A DNA stretch of 12,967 nt, from the NCBI GenBank assembly GCA_001783465.1, contig MFMI01000003.1, positions 17,936 through 30,902 on the forward strand, written 5' to 3'. A model generated the notes under the pieces. It was not told where the DNA came from. It worked only from the letters and a program-made list of their open reading frames with translations, and made no database searches. The stretch is from Candidatus Kaiserbacteria bacterium RIFCSPLOWO2_02_FULL_54_13. GTDB taxonomy: Bacteria > Patescibacteriota > Minisyncoccia > Phycocordibacterales > Phycocordibacteraceae. Within the stretch, counting starts at the first letter, position 1. The number at the start of each line of letters is the position of its first letter. Made by a program: the position numbers and the translations under genes. This document shows positions 6,242-12,967 of the stretch, piece by piece.

Positions 6242-8104
6242 ATGAAACGGGAGGCGATACTTGGCATTTCGGCGTTCTATCACGACAGTGCCGCCGCTCT
6301 CCTTGTAGATGGCGAGATCGTCGCGGCCGCTCATGAAGAACGCTTTACGCGCAAAAAGCACGACTACTCGTTCCCGGCACATGCGGTAGCGTATTGCCTC
6401 TCTGAATATGGGCTCAAACCGTCCGAATTGAGCGTCGTCGCCTTTTATGACAAACCGCTCCTGAAGTTTGAGCGGCTACTCGAGACCTATCATCTGTGGG
6501 CGCCGCGAGGCGTGCGGAGTTTCGTCACGGCTATGCCGATATGGGTGAAAGAAAAACTCTTCATGCGAAGAACAATCCGCGAGGAACTTAAAAAAATTGA
6601 AAGCGCCCTTGTCGCAGTGCCCTTAGTATTCCCCGCGCATCACCTTTCTCACGCGGCAAGCGCCTTTTATCCATCCCCTTTTGTAGAGGCGGCGATACTG
6701 ACTGTTGACGGCGTGGGAGAATGGGCGACGACCACTATTGGTAAGGGTTCGGGCAAGCAGATAGAGATGTGTGCGGAGATGCACTTTCCCCATTCGCTCG
6801 GACTTCTCTACTCTGCATTCACCTACTACTGCGGGTTCCGAATCAATAGCGGCGAATATAAACTCATGGGATTAGCGCCGTACGGACGAGCCGGCAGTCG
6901 GGAAGTAGAGGCATACAAACGTGTTATTCTTGAGCGCCTCATTTCGCTCAAAGAAGACGGGTCGCTTATGCTTGCTATGGAGTATTTCACCTTTGCGACA
7001 ACGCTGCGGACGGTTGACGATGCGAAATGGACCGCGCTCTTTGGCGTACCTCCGCGAACGCCGGAGGCGCCTTTGACACAAGCATATATGGACCTCGCGC
7101 TCGCGATCCAGGAAGTTACCGAAGAAGCTATGGTTCGACTCGCGCACACGGCACGAAAAATGACTGGGATGCGTAATCTCGTTATGGCCGGGGGAGTTGC
7201 GCTTAATTGTGTCGCAAATGAGCGCCTTCTCGCGGCTGGAATCTTTGAGCATGTGTGGGTCCAGCCGGCGGCAGGAGATGCGGGTGGAGCGCTCGGCGCG
7301 GCGCTCGCGGCTCGCCACATCTGGCTTGGGAGAGACCGGGCACCGAATCCCGATGACGGCATGTCGGGCTCTTACCTAGGGCCCGCATATTCAGAGCTTG
7401 ATACCAAACGCATGGCCCGGTGTTTCCAAGCGCCATACCGCGAATATGAACGTTTCGACGACGTATGCTCTGATATGGCGCAATTACTTGCCGAGGGTAA
7501 CATCATTGGCTGGATGCAGGGCCGTATGGAGTGGGGTCCGCGGGCTCTGGGGAATCGTTCTGTACTTGCCGACGCACGCAACCCTAAAATGCAGAAAAAA
7601 CTTAATGTAAGCATTAAGTACCGCGAAAGCTTCCGCCCATTTGCCCCAGCTGTGCTAGAGGAAGATGCAAAGCTATATTTTGAATTACGAGAGAAATCTT
7701 CTCCCTATATGCTCTTCACGGCGCCTATCGTTAAGCGTCGCCGTGCTCGTACGGAGCAAAATTCGGACGCGCCGCTCCTGGAACAGATTAACGCGGCGCG
7801 CTCGGATATCCCGGCGGTCACGCACCTTGATTATTCGGCTCGGGTACAGACTGTCTCGCGCAGGACAAACGAGCGGTTCTGGCAACTCATTAATGCTTTT
7901 AAAAGTCTCACCGGGTATGCACTTCTGGTTAATACGAGCTTCAATGTCCGCGGTGAACCGATTGTAATGACTCCCGAAGACGCGTATCGTTGTTTTATGA
8001 ACACAGAAATGGACCATCTCGTGATAGGCAATATAGTATTTGATAAGCGCGCCCAGCCTGCGTGGGAGAAACGTTCCTTGCTTGAACAATATGAATTGGA
8101 TTAA
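6242..8104 (+). CDS. NodU/CmcH/SxtI-family O-carbamoyltransferase
   Basis: The product is 620 residues, full length for the family. The N-terminal Kae1-like domain starts AILGISAFYHDSAAALLVDG (about 5-24) and contains HHLSHAASAFY (133-143, metal-binding histidines), TVDGVGEW (154-161), GEYKLMGLAPYG (204-215), MAGGVALNCVAN (315-326) and GDAGGALGAAL (from 345). The C-terminal NodU-type domain has GRMEWGPRALGNRS (427-440), YRESFRPFAPAVL and NTSFNVRGEPIV (564-575). Known members use carbamoyl phosphate and ATP, through carbamoyl-adenylate, to carbamoylate a hydroxyl of a sugar or small molecule. All key motifs are intact. The frame extends upstream to 6086, but that part only shadows the DUF5989 gene; the family start is the ATG at 6242. 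The 3' end overlaps the SGNH gene by 14 bp. The likely target is a glycan or its precursor in the cytosol (inference). Confidence 0.95.
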   Translation: MKREAILGISAFYHDSAAALLVDGEIVAAAHEERFTRKKHDYSFPAHAVAYCLSEYGLKPSELSVVAFYDKPLLKFERLLETYHLWAPRGVRSFVTAMPIWVKEKLFMRRTIREELKKIESALVAVPLVFPAHHLSHAASAFYPSPFVEAAILTVDGVGEWATTTIGKGSGKQIEMCAEMHFPHSLGLLYSAFTYYCGFRINSGEYKLMGLAPYGRAGSREVEAYKRVILERLISLKEDGSLMLAMEYFTFATTLRTVDDAKWTALFGVPPRTPEAPLTQAYMDLALAIQEVTEEAMVRLAHTARKMTGMRNLVMAGGVALNCVANERLLAAGIFEHVWVQPAAGDAGGALGAALAARHIWLGRDRAPNPDDGMSGSYLGPAYSELDTKRMARCFQAPYREYERFDDVCSDMAQLLAEGNIIGWMQGRMEWGPRALGNRSVLADARNPKMQKKLNVSIKYRESFRPFAPAVLEEDAKLYFELREKSSPYMLFTAPIVKRRRARTEQNSDAPLLEQINAARSDIPAVTHLDYSARVQTVSRRTNERFWQLINAFKSLTGYALLVNTSFNVRGEPIVMTPEDAYRCFMNTEMDHLVIGNIVFDKRAQPAWEKRSLLEQYELD

Positions 8105-9254
8105 ATCTTTTGTTATAAACGGATTGCTTATCCTCGTGAGTATCGCTGTGACGCTTGTCGTCGTGGACGTTCTCCTCCATTACACGCCCATGAAATGGCG
8201 ATATATGTATCCGCTCAACGTCCAGGGAGAATACTTCGTGTGGGACCCGGCACTCGGGTTTGGCATCGCTCCCAACTTCGGCACGACCACGCATTCGTTT
8301 GCAGAGCTTTCATATCCGGTCTGGTCCAACGATATCGGCTGTTACGATTATCCGTACGATGGCCAGTCGCCTTATATCTATGTAGCGGGTGATAGCTTTA
8401 CCTGGGGGTATACGCCGCTCGATGAAAAATGGAGCAAGGTCGTTGAGCGTTCAACCGGCACTCGTACCCTGAATTGCGGCGTACCCGGATACGGAACTCG
8501 CCAGGAGGTCATAAAGGCACAGCGTGACATAGAACATTTGTCGCGTCCTCCCGCACTGATTGTCGTCGCCCACTATGAAAATGACGCGGCAGATGACGCG
8601 ATGTTCCCGAGTTCCACCGCGTACCACGGGTATGTCGTGCCCTCATGGCTGTACTGCGACTCGCAATTCATGCTCGCTACCTCGCCGCTCGTAGCCACAA
8701 CGACCTGCAACGTTTCAAAACCGGACTTTCCTATGCTCAAAAAGATAAAAACCGAGCTCGCGGCGCGTTCGGTGCTCTACTTAATGGCAAAAAGGCAGTT
8801 CGGCATACCGGACAAGCTTCGTCGCACGCTTATGGGCATCGCGCCGAACTGGCTCCTGCGAAACGGCCTGGCGTATGAAAATCAGTCCTGGTTTGAAAAC
8901 GGGTCAGCAATATTGGATGACACGAGATATTGGGATATTCACTTCAGGAATGTACAGGCTTTTAAGATACTGGCCGATACAGTCCACAGCAAACTTGTCG
9001 TGGTATTTATTCCGCAGAGAGAATCCGTCATGGCTACGTCAACCCGTTCGCAGTCGGCTAATGAGCGCACCGAGAGATACCTCAGACAACACGGCATCGC
9101 GTATATTGACCTTTTACAGGTTCTACGCGAGGTAGACCCGAGCGCAACGGTGCTTTATTGGCCGAACGATGTCCATTGGACGCCGGCCGGAAATGCTCTC
9201 GCGGGCTCAATTATTGGCGAGTATATAAAGAGGCAAGGTTTGCTCTCTCCCTAA
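8091..9254 (+). CDS. Membrane-anchored SGNH/GDSL hydrolase-like protein (SxtL-like)
   Basis: The product is 387 residues. An N-terminal hydrophobic segment (about 7-28) after a short basic head should anchor it with the rest outside. The SGNH blocks are present in order: VAGDSFTWGY with the nucleophile Ser102, NCGVPGYGTRQ (128-138) for the glycine block, HYENDAADD (161-169) for the asparagine block, and WPNDVHWTPAG with Asp360 and His362. The SGNH superfamily includes esterases, deacetylases and O-acyltransferases. Position right after the carbamoyltransferase, with a 14-bp overlap, suggests it acts on the same carbamoylated product, as a transferase or hydrolase (inference). In the saxitoxin cluster a GDSL-type gene, sxtL, follows the corresponding trio. 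The frame opens earlier at a TTG (8040), but the ATG at 8091 gives the natural signal-anchor. Confidence 0.88.
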   Translation: MNWIKSFVINGLLILVSIAVTLVVVDVLLHYTPMKWRYMYPLNVQGEYFVWDPALGFGIAPNFGTTTHSFAELSYPVWSNDIGCYDYPYDGQSPYIYVAGDSFTWGYTPLDEKWSKVVERSTGTRTLNCGVPGYGTRQEVIKAQRDIEHLSRPPALIVVAHYENDAADDAMFPSSTAYHGYVVPSWLYCDSQFMLATSPLVATTTCNVSKPDFPMLKKIKTELAARSVLYLMAKRQFGIPDKLRRTLMGIAPNWLLRNGLAYENQSWFENGSAILDDTRYWDIHFRNVQAFKILADTVHSKLVVVFIPQRESVMATSTRSQSANERTERYLRQHGIAYIDLLQVLREVDPSATVLYWPNDVHWTPAGNALAGSIIGEYIKRQGLLSP

Positions 9255-9255
9255 G

Positions 9256-10707
9256 ATGATTCCGTCGTGGATGAAAAATAATATTGTTTTGCTTGCAACA
9301 CTCGTTGCGGCTACTCTGCTTATCTTTCTCTCAACCTACCGCCTCACCGAGAGCCCGCCGATATGGACTGACGAAGGGCACTTAATCCAAGTGGCGATGA
9401 ATGCGGCTTTGCACGGTCCGCAAGCGCAACTGCAGGTGGCGCCCGGGAAATTTGAGAGCGGCGCATTTTCTGCCACCACTGGGTATCCGGCTCTCTTCCC
9501 CGTCGCCGTGGCATTTTCTCTATTCGGTGTGACGCTTGTCTCCGCACGGCTCGTTATGGCTGTCTTCATCCTGCTGTTTGTCTTTGTCGCATGGAGACTC
9601 GCTGTCCGGCACATGCCGCTCCTCCTCGCGACCTATGCTCTCTTGCTTTTGAGCACGTTCGCTCCGCTCTATGGCAACGGTAAGAACGTACTGGGTGAAG
9701 TCCCCGGTCTTCTTTACCTGACCTTATTTTTATTATGCCTAAGTCTCATCGAAGCGGGGAAAAAATCGTGGATGCAGGCCGCCCTCGCCGGACTGTTCTT
9801 AGGGCTTGCCGTTGTGACGAAGCCGATATTTCTCATCGTGTTAATACCTGTCGCCGTGGTGGCTCTCTTTTCTTCAACACTGCTCACGCCGCCAAAGATC
9901 CTCGCCGGACTCGGCGCGTTCGCCGCTACGGGAGCATTGTGGATATGGGTTCAGTTCGGGGACCAGACACTTGCCCAGATGTTTGCGTACTACGCGAATC
10001 CCTACGCTATCGATACTGCCGCAACAATCTCCCACAATGCACTTCTCTTTGTAAGCGCTCCACAGCCACTGTATGCTCTCGTTCTTCTTGCCACTTGGAT
10101 GGTATCGATTGTGGTGCGCATCCGAAAACAAGTCATCGTATCTCGCGCTGAATATCTGGCCGTTGGGTTTGCCCTTTTGATTTATCTCGCGTTCCTGCGC
10201 ATCACGCCGTATTACCGATATTATTTTGTAGGAGAAGTGTTCGCGCTTCTGTATTTCCCTTTTGCACTCTGGACTATATGGCCTCGGCGCATCCCGAAAT
10301 TTTTCTTTCATGCATGCATGGTGCTTCTGATAGCGGCCCAGACGTACCAATGCTTTTTTAGCTCATTTGTTGCGGCGTACTATAATTCGCACCGCACGAG
10401 AGATGTGAGCCAAGCGCTGGGGACGCTCTCAACTTCTACTTCAATTTTCATATACAACGCCCCCGAGCTGCCGCTCTTTCTGCCCGCCGGCATGCCCTAT
10501 TATCAATATCTTTTCTTAACGCCGATTGTCATTCTCGGCAAAGAAGAGCTTCCCCTCGTTGCACAAGGGGTACCCGACTTGGTGGTGATAAAAGAAGAGT
10601 CCGCTTCCCAACTTGACCTTTCCTCCTATCGTGAAATGCGCGTGTTTGACCGATATGCGCTGTGGCAAAAGAAATCATTAGGAGACCTAGCTGTACCTCA
10701 TCAGTAG
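9256..10707 (+). CDS. Polytopic GT-C glycosyltransferase, PMT/GT39-like
   Basis: The product is 483 residues. A first membrane helix (about 9-27) leads into an external loop with PPIWTDEGHLIQVA, where Asp39 and Glu40 fit the catalytic acidic pair of GT-C enzymes. TGYPALFPVAVAFSLFG follows, then GNGKNVLGEVPGLLYL (Glu148 region) and LGLAVVTKPIFL, all usual landmarks of PMT-like proteins. About ten further hydrophobic helices follow and a short soluble C-terminal domain ends REMRVFDRYALWQKK. The ATG sits one base after the SGNH stop, so it is in the same operon. It overlaps the convergent GT2 gene by seven bases at the stop codons. Probable role: transfer of a lipid-linked sugar outside the membrane. 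The donor is perhaps made by one of the two nearby GT2 enzymes (inference). Confidence 0.83.
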   Translation: MIPSWMKNNIVLLATLVAATLLIFLSTYRLTESPPIWTDEGHLIQVAMNAALHGPQAQLQVAPGKFESGAFSATTGYPALFPVAVAFSLFGVTLVSARLVMAVFILLFVFVAWRLAVRHMPLLLATYALLLLSTFAPLYGNGKNVLGEVPGLLYLTLFLLCLSLIEAGKKSWMQAALAGLFLGLAVVTKPIFLIVLIPVAVVALFSSTLLTPPKILAGLGAFAATGALWIWVQFGDQTLAQMFAYYANPYAIDTAATISHNALLFVSAPQPLYALVLLATWMVSIVVRIRKQVIVSRAEYLAVGFALLIYLAFLRITPYYRYYFVGEVFALLYFPFALWTIWPRRIPKFFFHACMVLLIAAQTYQCFFSSFVAAYYNSHRTRDVSQALGTLSTSTSIFIYNAPELPLFLPAGMPYYQYLFLTPIVILGKEELPLVAQGVPDLVVIKEESASQLDLSSYREMRVFDRYALWQKKSLGDLAVPHQ

Positions 10708-11411
10708 AGGTGGCGTAGCCAGTCCAGCACGATCAGTATAATCGCCTGAATGCCATCTCTGTAGCGGATTTTCTTTCCTTCGGTGACAGCGCGCGGGGTG
10801 TAGGATATGGGAACCTCTATGAAGCGATAGCTCCGGCGTGCGAGCATCGCAGTAAATAATAGTTCTGACTCAAAACGGCCTGCGACGAAATCGGTAGCGG
10901 CCTCGCGCGGAAAGAGTTTATAGCAGGTCCACACATCTGTTAAAGACAATCCGTACAGCACATTAATGAGCTTCGTTATAAACCATACGCCCGCGCGCGG
11001 TATCAAGGCACCGCGCCGTGTTCGCGGATCCAAATTGCGCGAACCATATACGACGTCTGCCGTTCCGCTATCAATGACTGACAGAAGATTCGCTATGTCC
11101 GCCGGGTTGTATTCCAGGTCGGCATCCTGAATAAGCACGTATTCTCCCGTCGCGCTCCCTAAGCCGCGGCGTACTGCGGCACCTTTCCCCTCGTTCTTCT
11201 CACACAATATGATATGCGCTTCCTTTTCATATCGTTTCAAAATGTTTCGCGTACTATCCTTTGAGCCATCATCCACAATGATAATTTCTCTCTCCCAACC
11301 AGAAGGGAGAGAAGCGGCCCGGATACGATCAAGAAGTTCTCCGACTGTTCGTTCCTCGTTGTAGCACGGGATAATGATAGATACGGTACGGCGTGACCGT
11401 GGGGTAAGCAT
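10701..11411 (-). CDS. GT2 glycosyltransferase, dolichol-phosphate mannose synthase-like
   Basis: The product is 236 residues. Canonical GT2 motifs are all present: TVSIIIPCYNEERTV (9-23), EIIIVDDGSKDST (42-54), NEGKGAAVRRGL (73-84), YVLIQDADLEYNP (91-103, metal-binding DAD), VVYGSRN, DVWTCYKLFPREA and FESELLFTAMLARRSYRFIEVPISYTPR. This matches polyprenyl/dolichyl-phosphate sugar synthases without C-terminal membrane helices. It would load glucose, mannose or a similar sugar on the carrier lipid at the cytosolic face. The frame extends far upstream on paper, but that part shadows the divergent gtrA; the ATG at 11411 gives the family N-terminus. Its presumed GtrA partner is divergent, with a 42-bp gap. 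Unlike the GT2 enzyme at 4517, its motifs are of the classic type, so the two are not simple duplicates. Confidence 0.9.
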   Translation of the reverse strand: MLTPRSRRTVSIIIPCYNEERTVGELLDRIRAASLPSGWEREIIIVDDGSKDSTRNILKRYEKEAHIILCEKNEGKGAAVRRGLGSATGEYVLIQDADLEYNPADIANLLSVIDSGTADVVYGSRNLDPRTRRGALIPRAGVWFITKLINVLYGLSLTDVWTCYKLFPREAATDFVAGRFESELLFTAMLARRSYRFIEVPISYTPRAVTEGKKIRYRDGIQAIILIVLDWLRHLY

Positions 11412-11414
11412 GTC

Positions 11415-11444
11415 TTGTATCCTACGACAGAAACGCGTTATAGT
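11415..11444 (+). promoter_or_regulatory. Candidate promoter for the second gtrA
   Basis: TTGTAT (11415-11420) and TATAGT (11439-11444) are 18 bp apart. The predicted start near 11451 is only about three bases before the ATG at 11454. On the opposite strand the same AT-rich patch reads TATACT (11447-11442) and could serve the divergent GT2 gene, giving a shared bidirectional promoter in the 42-bp gap. Confidence 0.45.
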
Positions 11445-11453
11445 ATAGGGAAT

Positions 11454-11891
11454 ATGGACGTTCGCGCATGGATGCGCATTTTTTTGTATTCGCGTTTCTT
11501 GCGTGTTTTTATCATCGGCGGGATCGGAGTTCTCGTACAGACAATTGTGTTCGAGATCCTTGGCATCTATCTGCAACTGTTCTCTCCGAGCACTGCAGTC
11601 GTGATAGGCGCGGAAGCTGGCATTCTGACGAATTTTTATCTCAACAACCGCTTCTCCTTCCATGACCGGCAACACCCTATTTCGATTCTGTCGCGGCTGG
11701 CGCGTTTTCATCTTGTGGTGAGCGGGTCCGTTTTCCTGCAATGGCTATTTGTTTTTGTAGTAGAACACCAGACGGATAGCGTGCTTGTCATCCACATCGC
11801 TTACGCAATAGGCATCATCCTTGGATTTATCTGGAATTATACGTTCTATCACCTCTTTGTCTGGCGACAACCCACGTCGTCGAGTGTATGA
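11454..11891 (+). CDS. GtrA family membrane protein (second copy)
   Basis: The product is 145 residues with four hydrophobic helices. FLRVFIIGGIGVLVQTIVFE at the N-terminus, AGILTNFYLNNRFSFHDR in the middle and GFIWNYTFYHLFVW near the end are the standard GtrA landmarks. It presumably assists transfer of a lipid-linked sugar made by the divergent GT2 enzyme. It has little obvious sequence identity to the first GtrA beyond these family positions. A TTG at 11415 could extend it, but that lies in the promoter-like region; the ATG at 11454 is preferred. Its TGA overlaps the ATG of the ligase gene as ATGA. Confidence 0.88.
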   Translation: MDVRAWMRIFLYSRFLRVFIIGGIGVLVQTIVFEILGIYLQLFSPSTAVVIGAEAGILTNFYLNNRFSFHDRQHPISILSRLARFHLVVSGSVFLQWLFVFVVEHQTDSVLVIHIAYAIGIILGFIWNYTFYHLFVWRQPTSSSV

Positions 11892-12967
11892 AAAACGTAT
11901 ACGAGCATTTATCTGCTCTCACGCATGCCGACCCTGCACGACCAGCGATCCTCATGTGCGACGCTACAGGCATGATTATTGAAGAGATCTCTCGTACAAA
12001 AGTGCTCGCGAAGGTGCGGGAAGCGGCTATATATCTGCAAAATATGGGGATGCGGATTGGAGATAGGGTTGCATTTGAACTTGGTAACGGCGCTGACCTG
12101 CTGATATTGAGTTGGGCGGCATGGTCCATCGGGGTCGTGACCGTGCCGTTGGATACCAAGCGCGACACTGACGAATTACGCGAGTATAAAATAAAGGCAA
12201 GCGATGCCAAACTGTTGGTAACCCAAGAAACGCTCCCAAAAGTGGGGGGTGCTCCCGGCGATGTGTCCTGGATGCCTGACGTTTCCCATGAGGCGCTCAT
12301 ACTCTTCACCTCCGGCACGACCGCGTACCCTAAAGGAGCTCGGCTGACATTGCAAAACCTCGTCGTCAATGCGGAAGGAATTATTGAATGGTTGCACATA
12401 AAGGAAGACGACCGTTTTCTGGTCCAGCTCCCATTCCATCATATTAACTCTACAACTTTTTGCCTCGCATCGCTTATCGCGGGCGCTTCTATTGCGATAC
12501 CGCCTCGTTATTCTGCCTCGCGTTTTTGGGGGCAGGCGGCACATAGCGGTGCGACGCTCACTTCTGTCGTCCCTTCTATTATATTTGACCAACTTGGCAG
12601 GCAAAAAGAGTTTGGGTCGGTAAAAGACCGCCTCAAATTGAATAGAATACAACTGGGGTCCGCTCCTGTCGTCGTTTCAGATGCGCTTGAGTTTATGCGT
12701 GAATTCTCCATCCCGCTCTATCAAGGATATGGGCAGACAGAGACGGCGTTGCGCGTTGCTGGAGTGCCAATGGATCTGCCCGCGAATATCTACGAAAAGC
12801 TTGTTGGGGAAAATTCTATAGGAACACCGATGAAGTGGGCGCAGGTTGAGACAGCAGATACAGAAGGGCATATACTCGTGGAGAAGCAGGAGGGCGAGTT
12901 AATTGTAAAAGGCCCAGCGGTTATGCAGGGATATGTCGGTGATGAACCGGCCTTTCGCGGTGGGTAT
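11888..12967 (+). CDS. AMP-forming acyl/aryl ligase (ANL superfamily), N-terminal 360 residues
   Basis: The hand-translated frame starts MKNVYEHLSALTHADPARPA and is open to the window edge for 360 residues. The adenylate-binding A3 loop is LFTSGTTAYPKGA (139-151), with Ala146 where Gly is usual. LPFHHINST (His184, His185) and the A5 motif YQGYGQTET (278-286) follow, then GELIVKGPAVMQGY. These identify the large domain of acyl-CoA synthetases, fatty acyl-AMP ligases and adenylation domains, which activate a carboxylate with ATP. The C-terminal subdomain with its catalytic lysine lies beyond the edge, so substrate and acceptor cannot be judged. The start codon overlaps the gtrA stop (ATGA), which implies translational coupling. 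In this locus it could activate an acyl or amino-acid group for glycan decoration (inference). Confidence 0.9.
   Translation, partial: MKNVYEHLSALTHADPARPAILMCDATGMIIEEISRTKVLAKVREAAIYLQNMGMRIGDRVAFELGNGADLLILSWAAWSIGVVTVPLDTKRDTDELREYKIKASDAKLLVTQETLPKVGGAPGDVSWMPDVSHEALILFTSGTTAYPKGARLTLQNLVVNAEGIIEWLHIKEDDRFLVQLPFHHINSTTFCLASLIAGASIAIPPRYSASRFWGQAAHSGATLTSVVPSIIFDQLGRQKEFGSVKDRLKLNRIQLGSAPVVVSDALEFMREFSIPLYQGYGQTETALRVAGVPMDLPANIYEKLVGENSIGTPMKWAQVETADTEGHILVEKQEGELIVKGPAVMQGYVGDEPAFRGGY

Noticed and set aside
5714..9254. A saxitoxin-type toxin biosynthesis cluster.
   Set aside because: Only the I/J/K/L-type genes are present; no polyketide synthase-like, amidinotransferase or oxygenase genes are in the window, and the context is glycan assembly.
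11412..11741. N-terminal extension of the minus-strand GT2 enzyme.
   Set aside because: It is antisense to the second gtrA, and the canonical GT2 domain starts just after the ATG at 11411.
1..12967. CRISPR arrays, tRNA or rRNA genes, insertion sequences, attachment sites.
   Set aside because: I saw no regularly spaced repeats, tRNA-like stems, transposase motifs or inverted-repeat ends, and almost all bases are accounted for by genes.

Overview
The window looks like a bacterial cell-surface glycan locus of roughly 50% GC. It is packed with short gaps and small overlaps. It holds two GT2 polyprenol-phosphate sugar transferases, two GtrA-type membrane proteins, three large polytopic membrane proteins of glycosyltransferase-C (GT-C) style, a methyltransferase, a DUF218 protein, an adenylate-forming ligase and a four-gene carbamoyltransferase cassette. 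No rRNA, tRNA or taxonomic marker is present, so the host cannot be fixed. Compact, Shine-Dalgarno-poor genes and many GT-C proteins are compatible with a Patescibacteria (CPR/Parcubacteria)-like genome, but that is only inference.

Layout. Positions 1-4379 are a minus-strand block. In transcription order it holds a DUF218 protein (4379-3774), a hairpin terminator, a large unassigned GT-C-like membrane protein (3706-1925), an ArnT/PMT-like GT-C protein (1911-514), and a class I methyltransferase that overlaps it and runs off the left edge. A plus-strand GT2 enzyme (4517-5290) then faces a minus-strand GtrA (5605-5231); the two overlap tail to tail by 60 bp. From 5714 to 10707 is a plus-strand operon: SxtJ-like protein, 49-residue DUF5989 (SxtK-like) protein, NodU/SxtI-like carbamoyltransferase, membrane-anchored SGNH hydrolase (SxtL-like), and a GT-C protein. 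A second GT2 enzyme (minus, 11411-10701) converges on this operon and diverges from a second GtrA (plus, 11454-11891). That GtrA is coupled by an ATGA overlap to an AMP-forming ligase that runs off the right edge.

How it may work (inference). GT2 enzymes load sugars onto a polyprenyl phosphate, GtrA proteins help move the lipid-linked sugar across the membrane, and GT-C enzymes transfer it outside. The carbamoyltransferase would modify a sugar or its precursor in the cytosol, with the small SxtJ- and DUF5989-like membrane proteins as membrane partners. The anchored SGNH protein would act on the outer face. The methyltransferase and ligase suggest further decoration.

The most interesting part is the SxtJ-SxtK-SxtI-SxtL-like cassette, known by name from cyanobacterial saxitoxin clusters, in a glycan context with no other toxin gene in view. 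The DUF218 gene also stands out: it has a GTG start, a near-perfect Shine-Dalgarno and its own terminator, unlike its neighbours.
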